From: Ophiura sarsii
Taxonomy: Eukaryota > Echinodermata > Ophiuroidea > Amphilepidida > Ophiuridae
Reading direction: 5' to 3'
NCBI GenBank assembly: GCA_035610835.1
Contig: CM069455.1
Span: forward strand, 35,917,596 to 35,981,595
Length of the DNA stretch: 64,000 nucleotides
Shown: piece by piece, positions 53,988 to 64,000 of the stretch
Position numbering within the stretch: position 1 is the stretch's first letter
Layout of the letters: the number at the start of each line of letters is the position of its first letter
The notes under the pieces: generated by a model
The model's database searches: none
The model's input: the letters and a program-made list of their open reading frames with translations, nothing else
What the model was told of the DNA's origin: nothing
Made by a program: the position numbers and the translations under genes

Positions 53988-54878
53988 ATATACACATGGA
54001 AAAAGTATCGCACCACTTTTTTGTTGTTGAAAAGTGCAAATGTGGCCTCGAATTTTGCCACCATGGTGTGATATTAAGGATCATTTGTTTGCGTAAGCTG
54101 TCCAACAAAATGCTATGCAATAACAGGGCCACATTTTAGTTTGTGACGTAATCGATGTGATGTTTTTCAAGGCCCAGGGGGAAATGCATGCTTTTGTCCA
54201 AAAACATGCATGAAACAAGTGTGGGTATAACTCGATATTGAATAGACTTTAAAAACTTAAAATAGTCATTATATTAGTTCTGTATTTGGCGCAAGAAATG
54301 TTTCATTTAGACGTTATAGGCTACAATGCAGTGAATTAGTCCAAACATGCCATTTTTTTGTTGCTCATAAATTCAGCATATACGATGAGGTCACCGTTGA
54401 TTTTTTTTAAATTTATTTGACCTAGGTCAACACATCCGCAATACTGCTTTTGTCATTTGAACTTATTTAAAATTTGACCTATTTTGACCTTTGACCCCAT
54501 AACCGTTGGGCGTACGAAAAAGGGAGTTTTTTCATGTTTGAGGACAATCAGGCAACTTTTAAAATTTGACCCCAGATGACCTTTGACCCCAGATGACCTT
54601 TGACCTTGGAAGACTTGAATGTGTTAAACTATAGAGATTAATCATTGGGCCTCTCAATATCGCGTTTTACCCAAACTTGTTTTATGCATTTTCTCTTTGG
54701 CCTTGAAAAACATCACATCGATTACGTCACAAACTAAAATGTGGCCCTTTTATTGCATAACATTTTGTTGGACAGCTTACGCAAACAAATGATCCTTAAT
54801 ATCACACCATGGTGGCAACATTCGAGGCCACATTTGCACTTTTCAACAAGTGGTGCGATACTTTTTCCATGTGTATAT
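53988..54878. mobile_element. Foldback element with DR1-like repeats in loop
   Basis: Arms 53988-54174 and 54699-54878 are near-perfect complements (ATATACACATGGAAAAAGTA ... GATGTTTTTCAAGGCC). The roughly 525-bp loop carries several TGACCTTTGACC motifs at about 54475-54606. No coding frame. Confidence 0.85.
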
Positions 54879-54997
54879 AACACTTAGCGGTAGGTCCACG
54901 GTAGCATTGAGAAAATTTGTTCCCAAATTTGGTATCAATCAACCTATACCCACCCCCTAACCCTATACCCGTGAAAAGAGAGTAAACAAAACAGTAA

Positions 54998-55690
54998 ATA
55001 ATAATAATAATAATAAAACCGCATTTATATAGCGCTTTACGAAACACCTCAAAGCGCTTAACAAACATAAAAAGAACAATATACAATGTACACATGAATT
55101 TAAAAAACCCTCATAAAACTAAGACAAGGAAAAAACAAAAACTACTACTTAAAGTAAGAATGTTCTGACAGATTGAAAAGATGAGTCTTCAGTGCAGTCT
55201 TGAAGCATCCGATGGATTTGATTATGCGGATGGTCGATGGTAGTTGATTCCACAGCTTTGGTGCCGCGGAGGAAAACGACCGATCACCGTATGTTGCAGT
55301 ATGGATAGCTTTGATAGAAGGGGGCTCTAATAACTTGCCTCCCGCTGTTGATGATCTTAAGTTCCTCGTGGGAGTGTGGATAGTCAGCATGTCAACTATG
55401 TAGTCCATTAATAGCCTTAAACACGAGTAACAGGATCTTGAACTTGATTCTCTTACTGATGGGCAGCCAATGCAACTGACGGAGAAAAGGTTTCATGTGG
55501 ACGTGGCCTCGAACACCGGTGACAAGCCGTGCAGCGGCGTTTTGCACTCTTTGGAGTCTGTCAATTTCATTCTGAGGAAGACCATACAATAAACTGTTAC
55601 ATGAGTCAAGTCTTGAGCTCATAAAGGCGTGAACCAAAGTAAATGTACCACTTCTTTCTTTCCATGAAAAGTTGCTTGAGTTTATGTAAC
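54998..55690 (-). mobile_element. 5'-truncated LINE (CR1/L2-like) 3' end
   Basis: On the minus strand, coding remnants of a reverse transcriptase C-terminus are followed by a 3' UTR with AAGCGCTTTGAGG and AAGCGCTATATAAATGC, then an (ATT)n tail at 54999-55016. This tail architecture is typical of CR1/L2-like LINEs. Confidence 0.85.
55145..55637 (-). pseudogene. LINE reverse transcriptase C-terminal domain, frameshifted
   Basis: The first frame has SRLDSCNSLLYGLP, LQRVQNAAARLV and LHWLPISKRIKFKILLLVFK. After a frameshift at 55392-55408 the second frame has RNLRSSTAGG, YGDRSFSSAAPKLWNQLP and FKTALKTHLF. These are conserved blocks of the region C-terminal to the polymerase in CR1/Jockey-type LINEs. 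The polymerase itself is missing. Confidence 0.9.
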
Positions 55691-56100
55691 TGAATTTGCC
55701 CTTCGATTTGGAGTTACAAGGAAGGTTGCAAGGAAATGGAGAGACAGGTTTGTTGGCTTACAAATATCCTGTGATGATACTGATCATTGTTAAGAATGAG
55801 TCTCACACCATTATATACTTGCGTTGGAAACAATGTGAGATGTTCGGATTATTAATGTCTTTTCAAGGAGAGAAAGAGGAGGTACACTTTAGATTTACTG
55901 TTTGGTTAACGCTCTTTTCATTGGTATTCTCCGTTAAAGTGTTCAAGTTGAGTCTCCAAAAAGACCAAATATCATCCAACCAGAATTCATTCAAATCTGT
56001 TAGAATCGTAAACTTAAATAGTTTTAGAACATAGAACAATGCATGGGTGATTCTTAAATATACCTCTTTTTTGAGGAAAACCACTTGAAGTTAGCACTTT
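55691..56100. other. Intergenic, nothing recognised
   Basis: Short open frames on both strands without domains. Confidence 0.4.
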
Positions 56101-57070
56101 TAACGAACTAACAGATACGTTACTACACAATTTCCTGGCTCAAAGGTGCTGAAAATGTTTCCCCGCACCCATAACCCGCATGTTATCATACCTGCTACTT
56201 TGAATTTAAATATTGAAATCACATGATGCTTCTCTGAAGTCCTATTATCATACAAATGTACTGCAAGTTGTAACAGATACGTTACCAAGCTGGCCAGATA
56301 CGTTACTGGACTGGTTGAATATAAGTAGCTCATACGTTGACATATTAAACCATACATTTTCTATGCAAACTATTCATTGGCATGTTGACAAGCTTTTATG
56401 CATTGAATTACATCTCAATTATGCTCTAAATCCTGTTTATTTGAAACCAGTAACGTATCTGGGGTAACGTATCTGGGGTAACGTATCTGGGGTAACGTAT
56501 CTTGTCGGCCTTTTTCTTAATCGGGCAATTCCGACTAGTATGATAAACTTACCGATTAAATGTCCATGCTTGGTTAGTTATCACCCAACACATTAATGCC
56601 TGGTATGGCATTCGACTTCATTTATCGCGGCATTTTAGCATAGGGTAGTAGAATATAGGTAACGTATCTGGTGCAGCACAAACGTACACTTAAGGATTTT
56701 TTTACTTTCATAGACACGATTTTTGTTTTGCTTTGAAGCAATTTTTTTAATTCACATATTTTATAGCCCTGTAGTCTGCTTGATAAATCACATATGGGAA
56801 CGTTCATCTTCTATATTATTTTCACTGTTTTTTATCCATTTGAAAAGTGGTATCGTATCTGGTCGCAATTTTGGCGACATGCTCTCAAAGAGTCCCAGGG
56901 GGAAAATGGTGATCTTATATTTGCATGATTAATATTTTTTAATTAGGCAATGATAAAAGCTATTAAAAAGTATATATAATATTGTCTGAGCACGCCTGAG
57001 TAACGAGCATTGACACATTATATAACAGATCATTGGCTGGCGACATGGGGGAAAACCAGATACGTTACAT
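56101..57070. repeat. Region with scattered GATACGTTAC motif
   Basis: The 13-mer CCAGATACGTTAC (or ACAGATACGTTAC) or its complement occurs at 56111, 56273, 56294, 56450, 56464, 56478, 56492, 56659 and 57056, with a partial copy near 56852. Four copies form a 14-bp tandem at 56450-56504. Left copies read forward, the middle ones reverse, the last forward again. No gene. Confidence 0.85.
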
Positions 57071-58109
57071 ATTCAGCTTTATTTTTTATACTTTCTACGC
57101 ATGCTGATATCCTCTAGCCCCACACATTTTATAAGTGTAAGTCCTCGGCATAACTTAAGTCATTAAGACCGGTTCTAACTGACGAAATAGGCCTAGACGG
57201 AGTGAGCGACTGCTGGCGACATGAAAATGGTTAAGTTGAACACTTTAACGGAGAATGGGCCAGACTTTGTTAAGTGCAATAATGGAAACAGCATCAATTT
57301 CCCCCATACCGCGGAAATGATTGTTCTGTCTCACTTGTTGAATTTATTTAGGGTCCTAAGAATTAAACACAGGGCGCCTCGAAAAAAGTGGATACTTTCT
57401 TTTTGTGCAGTGTTTACTATGAGACAATGGTATTGCTGCAATAGCTTACATTACCGGGCTTTACAAACATGCCATACATACCGGTGTGTGAGTGAGACGC
57501 ACATAGTACACAGTATACACTGTACACAGTATTTCAATGGGATTTCAATAGACATATTCAAGGTGAATGCTCTAACATGACCGTAACTACTACTTCCATA
57601 GCTCTCTCTCTCTCTCCCCTCTCTCTACCAAAACTCGAAACGTGTCCAAACGTGTCTACCTCGCGACGATGGAAACGCAGAGCAATGTTTAAAATAGAAT
57701 CAAATTCAATAAGAGGAGTAACGGCGCTGCTTCATTAACACTAATGAATCTACCGCAGGTTTCAAGAAAAAAATACCATAGCCCCTCCAAAATAAACCTC
57801 GCAAGTGTCTAGGGTACAGTAACATCGCATCGTTAAGGAAGAGAACGCAGAGTAAGTCCCGAGTTCTGTGTAATTAGGCCTAAAAAAAAAAAGGTTTGTT
57901 TGCCCAAACACGACCGACCCATAAAATCTCAAAACCCCATGCCTTTTTTTTTTTTTTTTTTTTTTTTGAGATTTAATTTTTTTTTAAATAATGTTTTATG
58001 TTGGAAAATATATGTATTAAATGATATTTTCATCTTAATTTGCCAAACTAATCAACTACACTGCCCTGTTATTTACTTATTCCCACATATCCACCCTTTA
58101 AAACACTAA

Positions 58110-58370
58110 GGTCCGTATGCACAAAAGAGTTAGACCGGGTCTAAAGTTAGACCTGGTCTAAGTGGATTTTGTTTTTTGTGAAATGCACACTTTTATTACA
58201 TTTCCTTCTCAAATTAGCTAACAAATTGTAAAGATTCGGATGCAAAGTTCAAAAAGAGCACAAAATATCTCACGAAAATGCAGAGGAAAACTGGTTTTGA
58301 GGCAAGAATAAATTTCACTTAAACCCGGTTTAACTTTAGACCCGGTCTAACTCTTTTGTGCATACGGACC
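58110..58370. mobile_element. PIF/Harbinger-like MITE with GGTCTAA palindromes
   Basis: TAA at 58107-58109 and 58371-58373. Termini GGTCCGTATGCACAAAAGAG and CTCTTTTGTGCATACGGACC. Inner repeats GTTAGACCGGGTCTAA and related. Confidence 0.9.
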
Positions 58371-58489
58371 TAAGGAGATGCAAATCCAAGATCCTACCAC
58401 TATCTGAAGGTTTGTACTACAGGCTGCCAGCTGCCCTATTAAAAACAAAATACATGTATTAGCCCTAACCAGCCAGGCTATGTTCGTAT

Positions 58490-58877
58490 TAAGGCTGTGA
58501 ATGCACGGGTAGTTTCGTACCCGGGTACCCGACCCGTTTTTCGGGCGGGTACCCGGGTACCCGAAAATAGAAACTAAAAAAAAAAATTAAAAAAAGTTTT
58601 TTTTTTTTTTTTACAAATTTTTTTTTTTACATTTTTTTTTTTTTAAAGTACAAATTTGTCCCCAAAAATGACACATGATGGGGTCAATAGAGGTCATTTG
58701 GGGACACATTTGTACTAAAAAAAGAAAAGTGTTTAAAAAAAAAAAAATGTAAAAAAAAAAAAAATGTTTTTTTTTTTTTTTTTTTTACATTTCGGGTATT
58801 AGGGTACCCAATTTGGTACCCGGGTACCCGGAATAGCGGGCGGGTACCCGGGTTCCCGGGTATAAGTCACAGCCTTA
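58490..58877. mobile_element. hAT-like MITE with GGGTACCC clusters
   Basis: An 8-bp duplication GTTCGTAT lies at 58482-58489 and 58878-58885. Termini TAAGGCTGTGA and TCACAGCCTTA. Both arms have repeated CGGGTACCCGGGTACCCG palindromes and the middle is poly-T/poly-A rich. Confidence 0.9.
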
Positions 58878-58889
58878 GTTCGTATGGTG

Positions 58890-59214
58890 TGGAAACTGGG
58901 GGAAGGGGACAAAGTACGATTTTAAACCAAATAATCGCTGTGAAACCCCTTGGAATTGACCCCCAGAACCTCTGATCTCCGCGCCGCGTCCCTAAATCAC
59001 TCGGCTAACCTGGTAACGCTCACCTGGTCAGTGATTTTGTACACACATATCAGCTTGGTTGATGACGTCATCGAATCATATGCTATAGAATGCGCGTGGA
59101 CATTGTTTTTTGCTTTAGTGAATCAGAGTGTAGGAAGGTTAGGGTTTTAAAGAACATTCAAGTGTATTAACATCAACTTGTATAGTCTTTTTCTTCTCTA
59201 AAAGTGTCCATAGC
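58890..59214. other. Interior of GGCC-family element
   Basis: No recognised gene; the frame at 58950 has no domain. Confidence 0.4.
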
Positions 59215-59215
59215 C

Positions 59216-59246
<31 letters not shown>

Positions 59247-59652
59247 TAATCGACCTACCGACCCACTTTTTTCAACTCTTGTTTGGGCAAACAAACCTTT
59301 TTTTTTTTTAGGCCTTATATATCCACATTCAATAAGAGGAACACAGCCCTGCTGTGACGAAACATGTTCATCAACAAATCAATCTATCAAGGTTTCATGA
59401 AAGAATCAATCATAGCTCTCTCTAACAACACTCACCTCGCAAGTGTCTACTGTATCGTTTATGGAAGCAAACGCAGAGTATATCCCGGGTTATAATAGAG
59501 ATCCAAGTACATCATGCAGTGTCGTCGCTGTTTTGTCATGACCTTGGCCTTGTATCTGTATCGGGCCCTTCAGTATGTATAAAGTAATACTACCTATGTA
59601 TTTCCTTTGGGCAGACTGCTATAAACATGTTCAAGGGCGAATACACATTATA

Positions 59653-61206
59653 TGGTCATGTGTTATAAGCTCGCCTCCTTTTGCGTTACACACGGATTTT
59701 GGCTTTCGCGATATGATTTTAACTTTACACATTTATACTTGCTTGTATACCCCCTCCCCCCCTGAGGTAGTAAAATTATATATTTCCTGAAGGGAAATTG
59801 CATGAGGACACCGAATATGCCATTGACATTATAGTACAACCAAAGACTAAAATGGTATGATGCACAATGTTCGGACAAATATCAGAGTTTTTAATTTTTA
59901 TTTTGAGATCCATATATTTTTATACCTACCCCTATCATTATTTACTTTACATATTTGAATTTCTCATGAAATTACCCATCAGATGATATATAATTGTCAA
60001 AGGTTACTACGTCGGTAAGGTAATTTTACCGGCTAGTGAATATCTCCAATTTTTAGTTTATATATTTTTAGAATTTTCAGAATTATTTGTTAAGGATGTA
60101 CCCATCCCTGATCTTAACTGCATTTCTGAATTCCTCTAGTTACAAGCTTTCCAATAATGTATACTTTTGCTATCATAGGTTGAAAACTTTTTCTGTTATA
60201 GGCATTTTTATAAATCCGGTAAATTGAGGCTGATTATTCATGTTGACTGTGTAGCGAATTGGAAGAAAGCTGATGATCATGGTCTTATCCATAATTAATT
60301 AGTTGTTTAAAATAGTTGACAAGTCTGTTTATAAGTCTGTCATACTTAAAGACTACTAAATATCCTTTAAAATGGGACCAGAATGGTGTTTGTAACATTA
60401 GTGGATGACTAGTTATTGTAACAAGAACAAAGCATGGGATTACCCCCATTGAGTTTATACAGGCGGCACCCCTTCCGGCACCACACCTGGTTCCTAAACT
60501 TCAAACAGTTATATCTTCCCTTTGGTATTATATATACCAATGCTATTTTGCAGGCAGATAGCTCGTTATTAGGGCTTTAAAATGATACCAAATTTGCTGA
60601 GATAGCTTTTGTAGTTTTAAAAATATTCAAGGAAAATGACAGCATGAGACTAAAAAGTGTAACAGGACCATCCTATTGGGAGGTGAGCAGTGGCGTAGCT
60701 GGGATTTTTTTCAGGGGGGCAAGATTTACTGACATTTTCGTAAAAGGTTGCCCCAAATTGTTTCCAAGTCACCAACTCGTGATTTTCACGTAAGTGTGGG
60801 GGGGGGGGGGGAATGGGGGGAATGGGGGGGGGGGGGGGGGGGGGGGTGGGGGGAATGGGGGGGGGGGGGGGGGGGGTGGTGGTGTAAAAAAAAATCGCAC
60901 GGTCAAAAAAAATCGCACAGTACATGTACTATATGTACAATTTGGCCTTATATTTGACTATTTGAGCTGAATATGCCCACACAAAACAAGTACCCCGCAC
61001 GCAATCTCGGTTTTTTTCCCTATTTTCTTTTTTTTCCCCTTATTAATTTTTTGTAGAGGGGCTGGGGCGGGGGCACAAATGGGTTTTTGGGGCGGGGGCA
61101 CAAATGGGTTTTTCCCGTCAGGGGGGCATTTGCCCCCCCTGCCCCCCCCCCCCCCCCCCCCCCCCCTGAGCTACGCCACTGGAGGTGAGTTCATAACGCG
61201 TGACCC
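59653..61206. mobile_element. TA/TATA-flanked element, copy 2, with hAT insertion
   Basis: Same termini as 30774-31914 (TGGTCATGTGTTATAAGCTC ... CGTTATGAACTCGCC complement). The bodies are collinear through 31880/60670. The hAT-like element 60688-61181 sits just inside the right terminus. Confidence 0.85.
60688..61181. mobile_element. hAT-like MITE with long G and C runs
   Basis: GAGGTGAG is duplicated at 60680-60687 and 61182-61189. The unoccupied paralogue at 31888-31900 reads GGGAGGCGAGTTC. Termini CAGTGGCGTAGCTG and GAGCTACGCCACTG. TCGCACAGT and CACGTAAGTGTGG blocks are shared with 32837-35793. G-runs occupy about 60798-60875 and C-runs about 61141-61166. Confidence 0.95.
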
Positions 61207-61823
61207 TATCAGAACCTTGTTAGACTATGCCATAGTCCTTTGTATTATTTCATTTTTTAATATTTTTTTTCATTTGCCTGGTAAAATTACTTGAACTTGA
61301 TGTTTGACATTTTAGATACTTACATTTGATTTTGTATAAAATCAAATCTATCCCAAATCGGGCTAGTGTTTTCTCATGCTATAATGTATATAAACATGTA
61401 AACTTCAATCCCGCAAGCTGCACATTTTATAGTTTTGTTTCTTTGTATTGTTCAGTAACATAGGGGAAAGCTAGATTAAAGCAAGATTAAAGATTTTTGA
61501 CTAAAACACAAACATTTAAAAACTGGTTTGGCATGGCAATTTCAAGACACCAAACCACAAACCACAAACCACAAGTAATTAATGTTTATATTCTGTAACT
61601 GATAACAGCAGACAAAACAATCCATGTGTGGTTTTCAAGGTTTGGTATATTCTGGGGATAAAACACTTGCAGACCTGAGGAACCAGATATTAATTTGGAT
61701 CCACTTGAGGTTGTAGATGTTGAAACGGATACAAGTTTCGTTTAAGTGGACTATGGAGTAGTCTAGAACCTTGTACGCACTCTTGCCCCTGAACATGTGT
61801 AAAGCAATACTTCCTATGCATAA
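61207..61823. other. Intergenic, nothing recognised
   Basis: It includes a short CCACAAACC repeat near 61550-61575. No gene. Confidence 0.4.
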
Positions 61824-62143
61824 GGCCCAAAAAAAAATTGTTATATTGGCGTAACGGGCTGAACAAAAATAGGGTAGGTAGGTAGGGATTTTTTTTTTTT
61901 TTTTTTTTTAGCAGCTGTTTTTGAACAATGTTAACCGAGTTTAAACATTCCCTATTGTTTGTTAGAAGCACCGTCGTATTTCGTTCGAGAAAAACATTTT
62001 TATTTTTTATTTTTTTTATTTTTTAGGGTCGGTCGGTTGGTTTTTTTTTTTTTTTTCACTGAAAAAAAAAAAAAAGTGTAGGGTCGGGCGTATTTTTAGG
62101 GTCGGGCGGGTTACGCCAATATAACAAAAAAAAATTGTTGGCC
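61824..62143. mobile_element. PIF/Harbinger-like MITE, GGCC family, short copy
   Basis: TAA at 61821-61823 and 62144-62146. Termini GGCCCAAAAAAAAATTGTTA and the complement. Subterminal TATTGGCGTAAC and GTTACGCCAATA pair. 320 bp, no coding. Confidence 0.9.
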
Positions 62144-62509
62144 TAATAGTTGGGCAACGTGTGTATACTTTATACATAATAAGGGCCCGAATAAACGTAC
62201 GAGGTTTTGACAGAATAGCAACCGTATACAATGGTATTGACGAAGGTATGTTTTTTATAGTTATTTGCTGTTATAATTGTGATGGGGAAAAAGATGAGAC
62301 AGTGATATCATAATGAACATACGAGCGTATTTCCTTGATTTTTCCAAAATATAATAAACACGCTGAAGAAGTAATCGAATCAAAATTGATCGTATGCTTG
62401 GTTTGTTTGTGATTGTCTGTAGTGTTATTTTAGGTAACAATGACGCATTGATAAGTCGTAGGTATACGCGGCAACTTCTTATTCAAAATATTACTTTGTC
62501 GCCAATCGC

Positions 62510-62545
62510 ACAGGGTGTCCCAAAAGTCTCGATACGTTTTTAAAG
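62510..62545 (+). repeat. Single mariner-like terminus
   Basis: CAGGGTGTCCCAAAAGTCTC resembles mariner terminal repeats. I could not find the partner terminus in the window, so this is probably a solo end or truncated element. Confidence 0.5.
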
Positions 62546-62739
62546 GTTTGTATCCCTGGTAAAATAATTCGCAATTTAAAACTGAAACATATTTGGAGAC
62601 AGGAAACTTACAATAATATCTAACTGTATTGCTAAGGTAAATAAGAAAATGTTTTGAACTGTAAAACTGCACTTTCATACATAATAAATTCGTGAGCTTA
62701 TGTAATACATACATATAATGGAGAGAGAGAGGAGATAGG

Positions 62740-63030
62740 TACACTGTGTTATTACGGTTGTGTAGAATTGTACACAACCACTGTTTACTATAGGAACCTA
62801 GTTGTGTAATATCTACATAACAGTTGTGTAGTATTTCTAAACAAAAATGTGTAACATTCATTTACACAATTAAGTTGTTTAAATGGTTTACACAACAATT
62901 AGTTAATTTTCAACACAATAGTTGTGCATTACTATTGGATGGGTTGTGGAATGTTCATTTTAATGGTTTACACAGTAATTGGCTAATTTTTTACACAATA
63001 GTTGTGCATGGGGTTTTGGAGAAAGTGTTT
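62740..63030 (+). repeat. GTTGTGTA-rich local repeat
   Basis: Many GTTGTGTA/TACACAAC words. The unit ATGGTTTACACA...GTTAATTTTC/TTACACAATAGTTGTGCAT occurs twice (about 62882 and 62961). Similar in style to the ATTGTGTAA repeats at 512-700. Confidence 0.65.
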
Positions 63031-63380
63031 GACGGTAAATATATATGTTTCACTTGGCATATTTCAGTAATAAATACGAAGTAGTAATACGTTTACAGTG
63101 TGAGTGATTCTATCAGTTGGCTTTTTTTGGTAAATTAGTGCAACATTATATCGTCGGGTAACTGTGAAGTGTAAACTTTTAAGTGTGTAAGCTTATAAGC
63201 TTAGGTTTAGTTATTATAACTTTGAACTTATATATACACAGGTTTTGCAGTGATTATATATAATAGCACTAACGGCAATGGAAATACCCACATGACTGGC
63301 TATACCGAGGTAGGAACTAAACACTTTGTGGGCTTAGACTATTTCTAAACACTAAATTTTACAAAAGGAACAAATCAGTT

Positions 63381-63455
63381 GGGTGATCCTAGTGGGAATC
63401 GTACTATAGACCTCTACATTTCAAGGCATGTCTCTCAACCACTAGACTAGCGAGT
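63381..63455 (-). mobile_element. tRNA-like SINE head
   Basis: On the minus strand the A-box TAGTCTAGTGG (63439-63449) and B-box GTACGATTCCC (63394-63404) are about 35 bp apart. No tail is obvious. It may be a decayed tRNA gene or a SINE; a functional tRNA is unlikely because the stems do not close well by eye. Confidence 0.55.
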
Positions 63456-64000
63456 GATGAACTGGTCATGATTTTAATCCTTCTTTTAAAAAAGAAAAAA
63501 ATACGGAATAAAGCTATACTACTACATGTATTAGGATCAGTACACACACTATCATGAATAGAGCTGTGACACGTCAAACATGATCGTCCACCCTAAATCG
63601 ATAGTCATGTAGGTATTTCCATGCGTATATTTCACCATAATATCCCTGCGTTCGTCCACCTAAATGGAAAACTGATCTGGGATTTATATTTTTTTACTTT
63701 ATTGTGTATTAATATTGTATGTGTTATGATGCTAGTAAAGTGATGTGAAATTTGGATTACCATGCCCCTACTATAACAAATGGACGCGTCTTGGTTAGCT
63801 GTATACTGAGCTCAAACTGCTAGGTAATATGCGCAGGTGTAAGAAACTACGAATCACGCTTTTCAGTATACTAAGCACAAATGTGCGTGATTTCAATATA
63901 ATACGGGTGATACTACGTTCTGTTCTATTCTCAACCTTAAGGTACATGAACAACCTGTCTGATCTTTGCATACGGTTGCATTTGCCGATTCATGATTAAA

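Larger units (their letters stand above)
57877..59314. mobile_element. PIF/Harbinger-like element, GGCC family
   Basis: A TTA duplication lies at 57874-57876 and 59315-59317. Termini are GGCCTAAAAAAAAAAAGGTT and AACCTTTTTTTTTTTAGGCC, followed inwards by TGTTTGCCC. It holds nested elements at 58110-58370 and 58490-58877. It separates two repeat blocks that are differently spaced in the forward arm. Confidence 0.85.
57385..64000 (-). repeat. Reverse arm of long-range inverted duplication
   Basis: Blocks 57385-57690, 57690-57876, 59320-59575 and 63465-63999 are the reverse complements of 23525-23850, 22812-23008, 22350-22615 and 21183-21770, in the mirrored order. Insertions unique to this arm are 57877-59314, 59653-61206 and 61824-62143. 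The arm may continue past the window end. Confidence 0.85.

Noticed and set aside
60650..61294. Pro-rich and Gly-rich frames
   Set aside because: Translation of G/C homopolymer runs in a MITE.
62430..62861. 143-codon minus-strand frame
   Set aside because: Overlaps a mariner-like terminus and GTTGTGTA repeats; composition looks non-coding.

Overview
The window looks like AT-rich animal nuclear DNA. It has intron-split coding exons, polymorphic-looking microsatellites and very many non-autonomous DNA transposons. Two chemoreceptor/peptide-receptor-like GPCR loci (an adhesion-GPCR tail and a GRL101/LGR-like leucine-rich GPCR) and a Gmr1-type retroelement point to a marine invertebrate, probably an echinoderm or related deuterostome. 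That taxonomic call is an inference; no diagnostic rRNA or mitochondrial sequence is present.

Host genes. (1) 1015-5059, + strand: the 3' end of an adhesion-type GPCR gene, reconstructed from five phase-compatible exons covering the end of TM5, ICL3, TM6, TM7 and the cytoplasmic tail. A possible alternative terminal exon lies at 3501-3635. The 5' part lies before the window. (2) 13027-15714, - strand: an apparently complete, intronless 895-residue leucine-rich-repeat GPCR. I can support no other host gene with confidence.

Everything else is mainly transposon strata. 5.5-10.3 kb: a 3'-truncated LINE endonuclease and a 3.7-kb foldback element. 12.5-12.85 kb: a quasi-palindromic satellite. 16.6-18.1 kb: a TA-flanked element containing a second TA-flanked palindrome. 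19-20.5 kb: a local duplication and two small inverted-repeat elements. 21.2-23.85 kb: one arm of a long-range inverted duplication whose other arm is 57.4-64 kb; each arm has acquired different insertions. 25.8-26.3 kb: a 146-bp tandem array made of the same repeat unit. 27.6-31.9 kb: several MITEs, a telomere-like tract and a TA element. 32.8-35.8 kb: a hAT-like element containing a LINE insertion.

36.7-51.2 kb is best read as one LTR retroelement (SCAN-like gag with zinc knuckle, protease and integrase, tRNA-Pro-type primer site). Its LTR was split by a 9.35-kb TTAA-flanked element, itself full of younger SINEs and MITEs. Its gag was split by a 1.8-kb TAA-flanked element. No reverse transcriptase follows the integrase. 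51.5-57 kb holds microsatellites, a foldback element, a 5'-truncated LINE 3' end and a region peppered with a GATACGTTAC motif. 57.4-64 kb is the inverted arm, with nested Harbinger-like, hAT-like and TA elements.

Several insertions can be verified inside the window because an unoccupied paralogous copy is also present. I found no convincing novel functional system. The most unusual features are the depth of nesting, the long-range inverted duplication with its repeat-unit family, and the possible alternative receptor tail.
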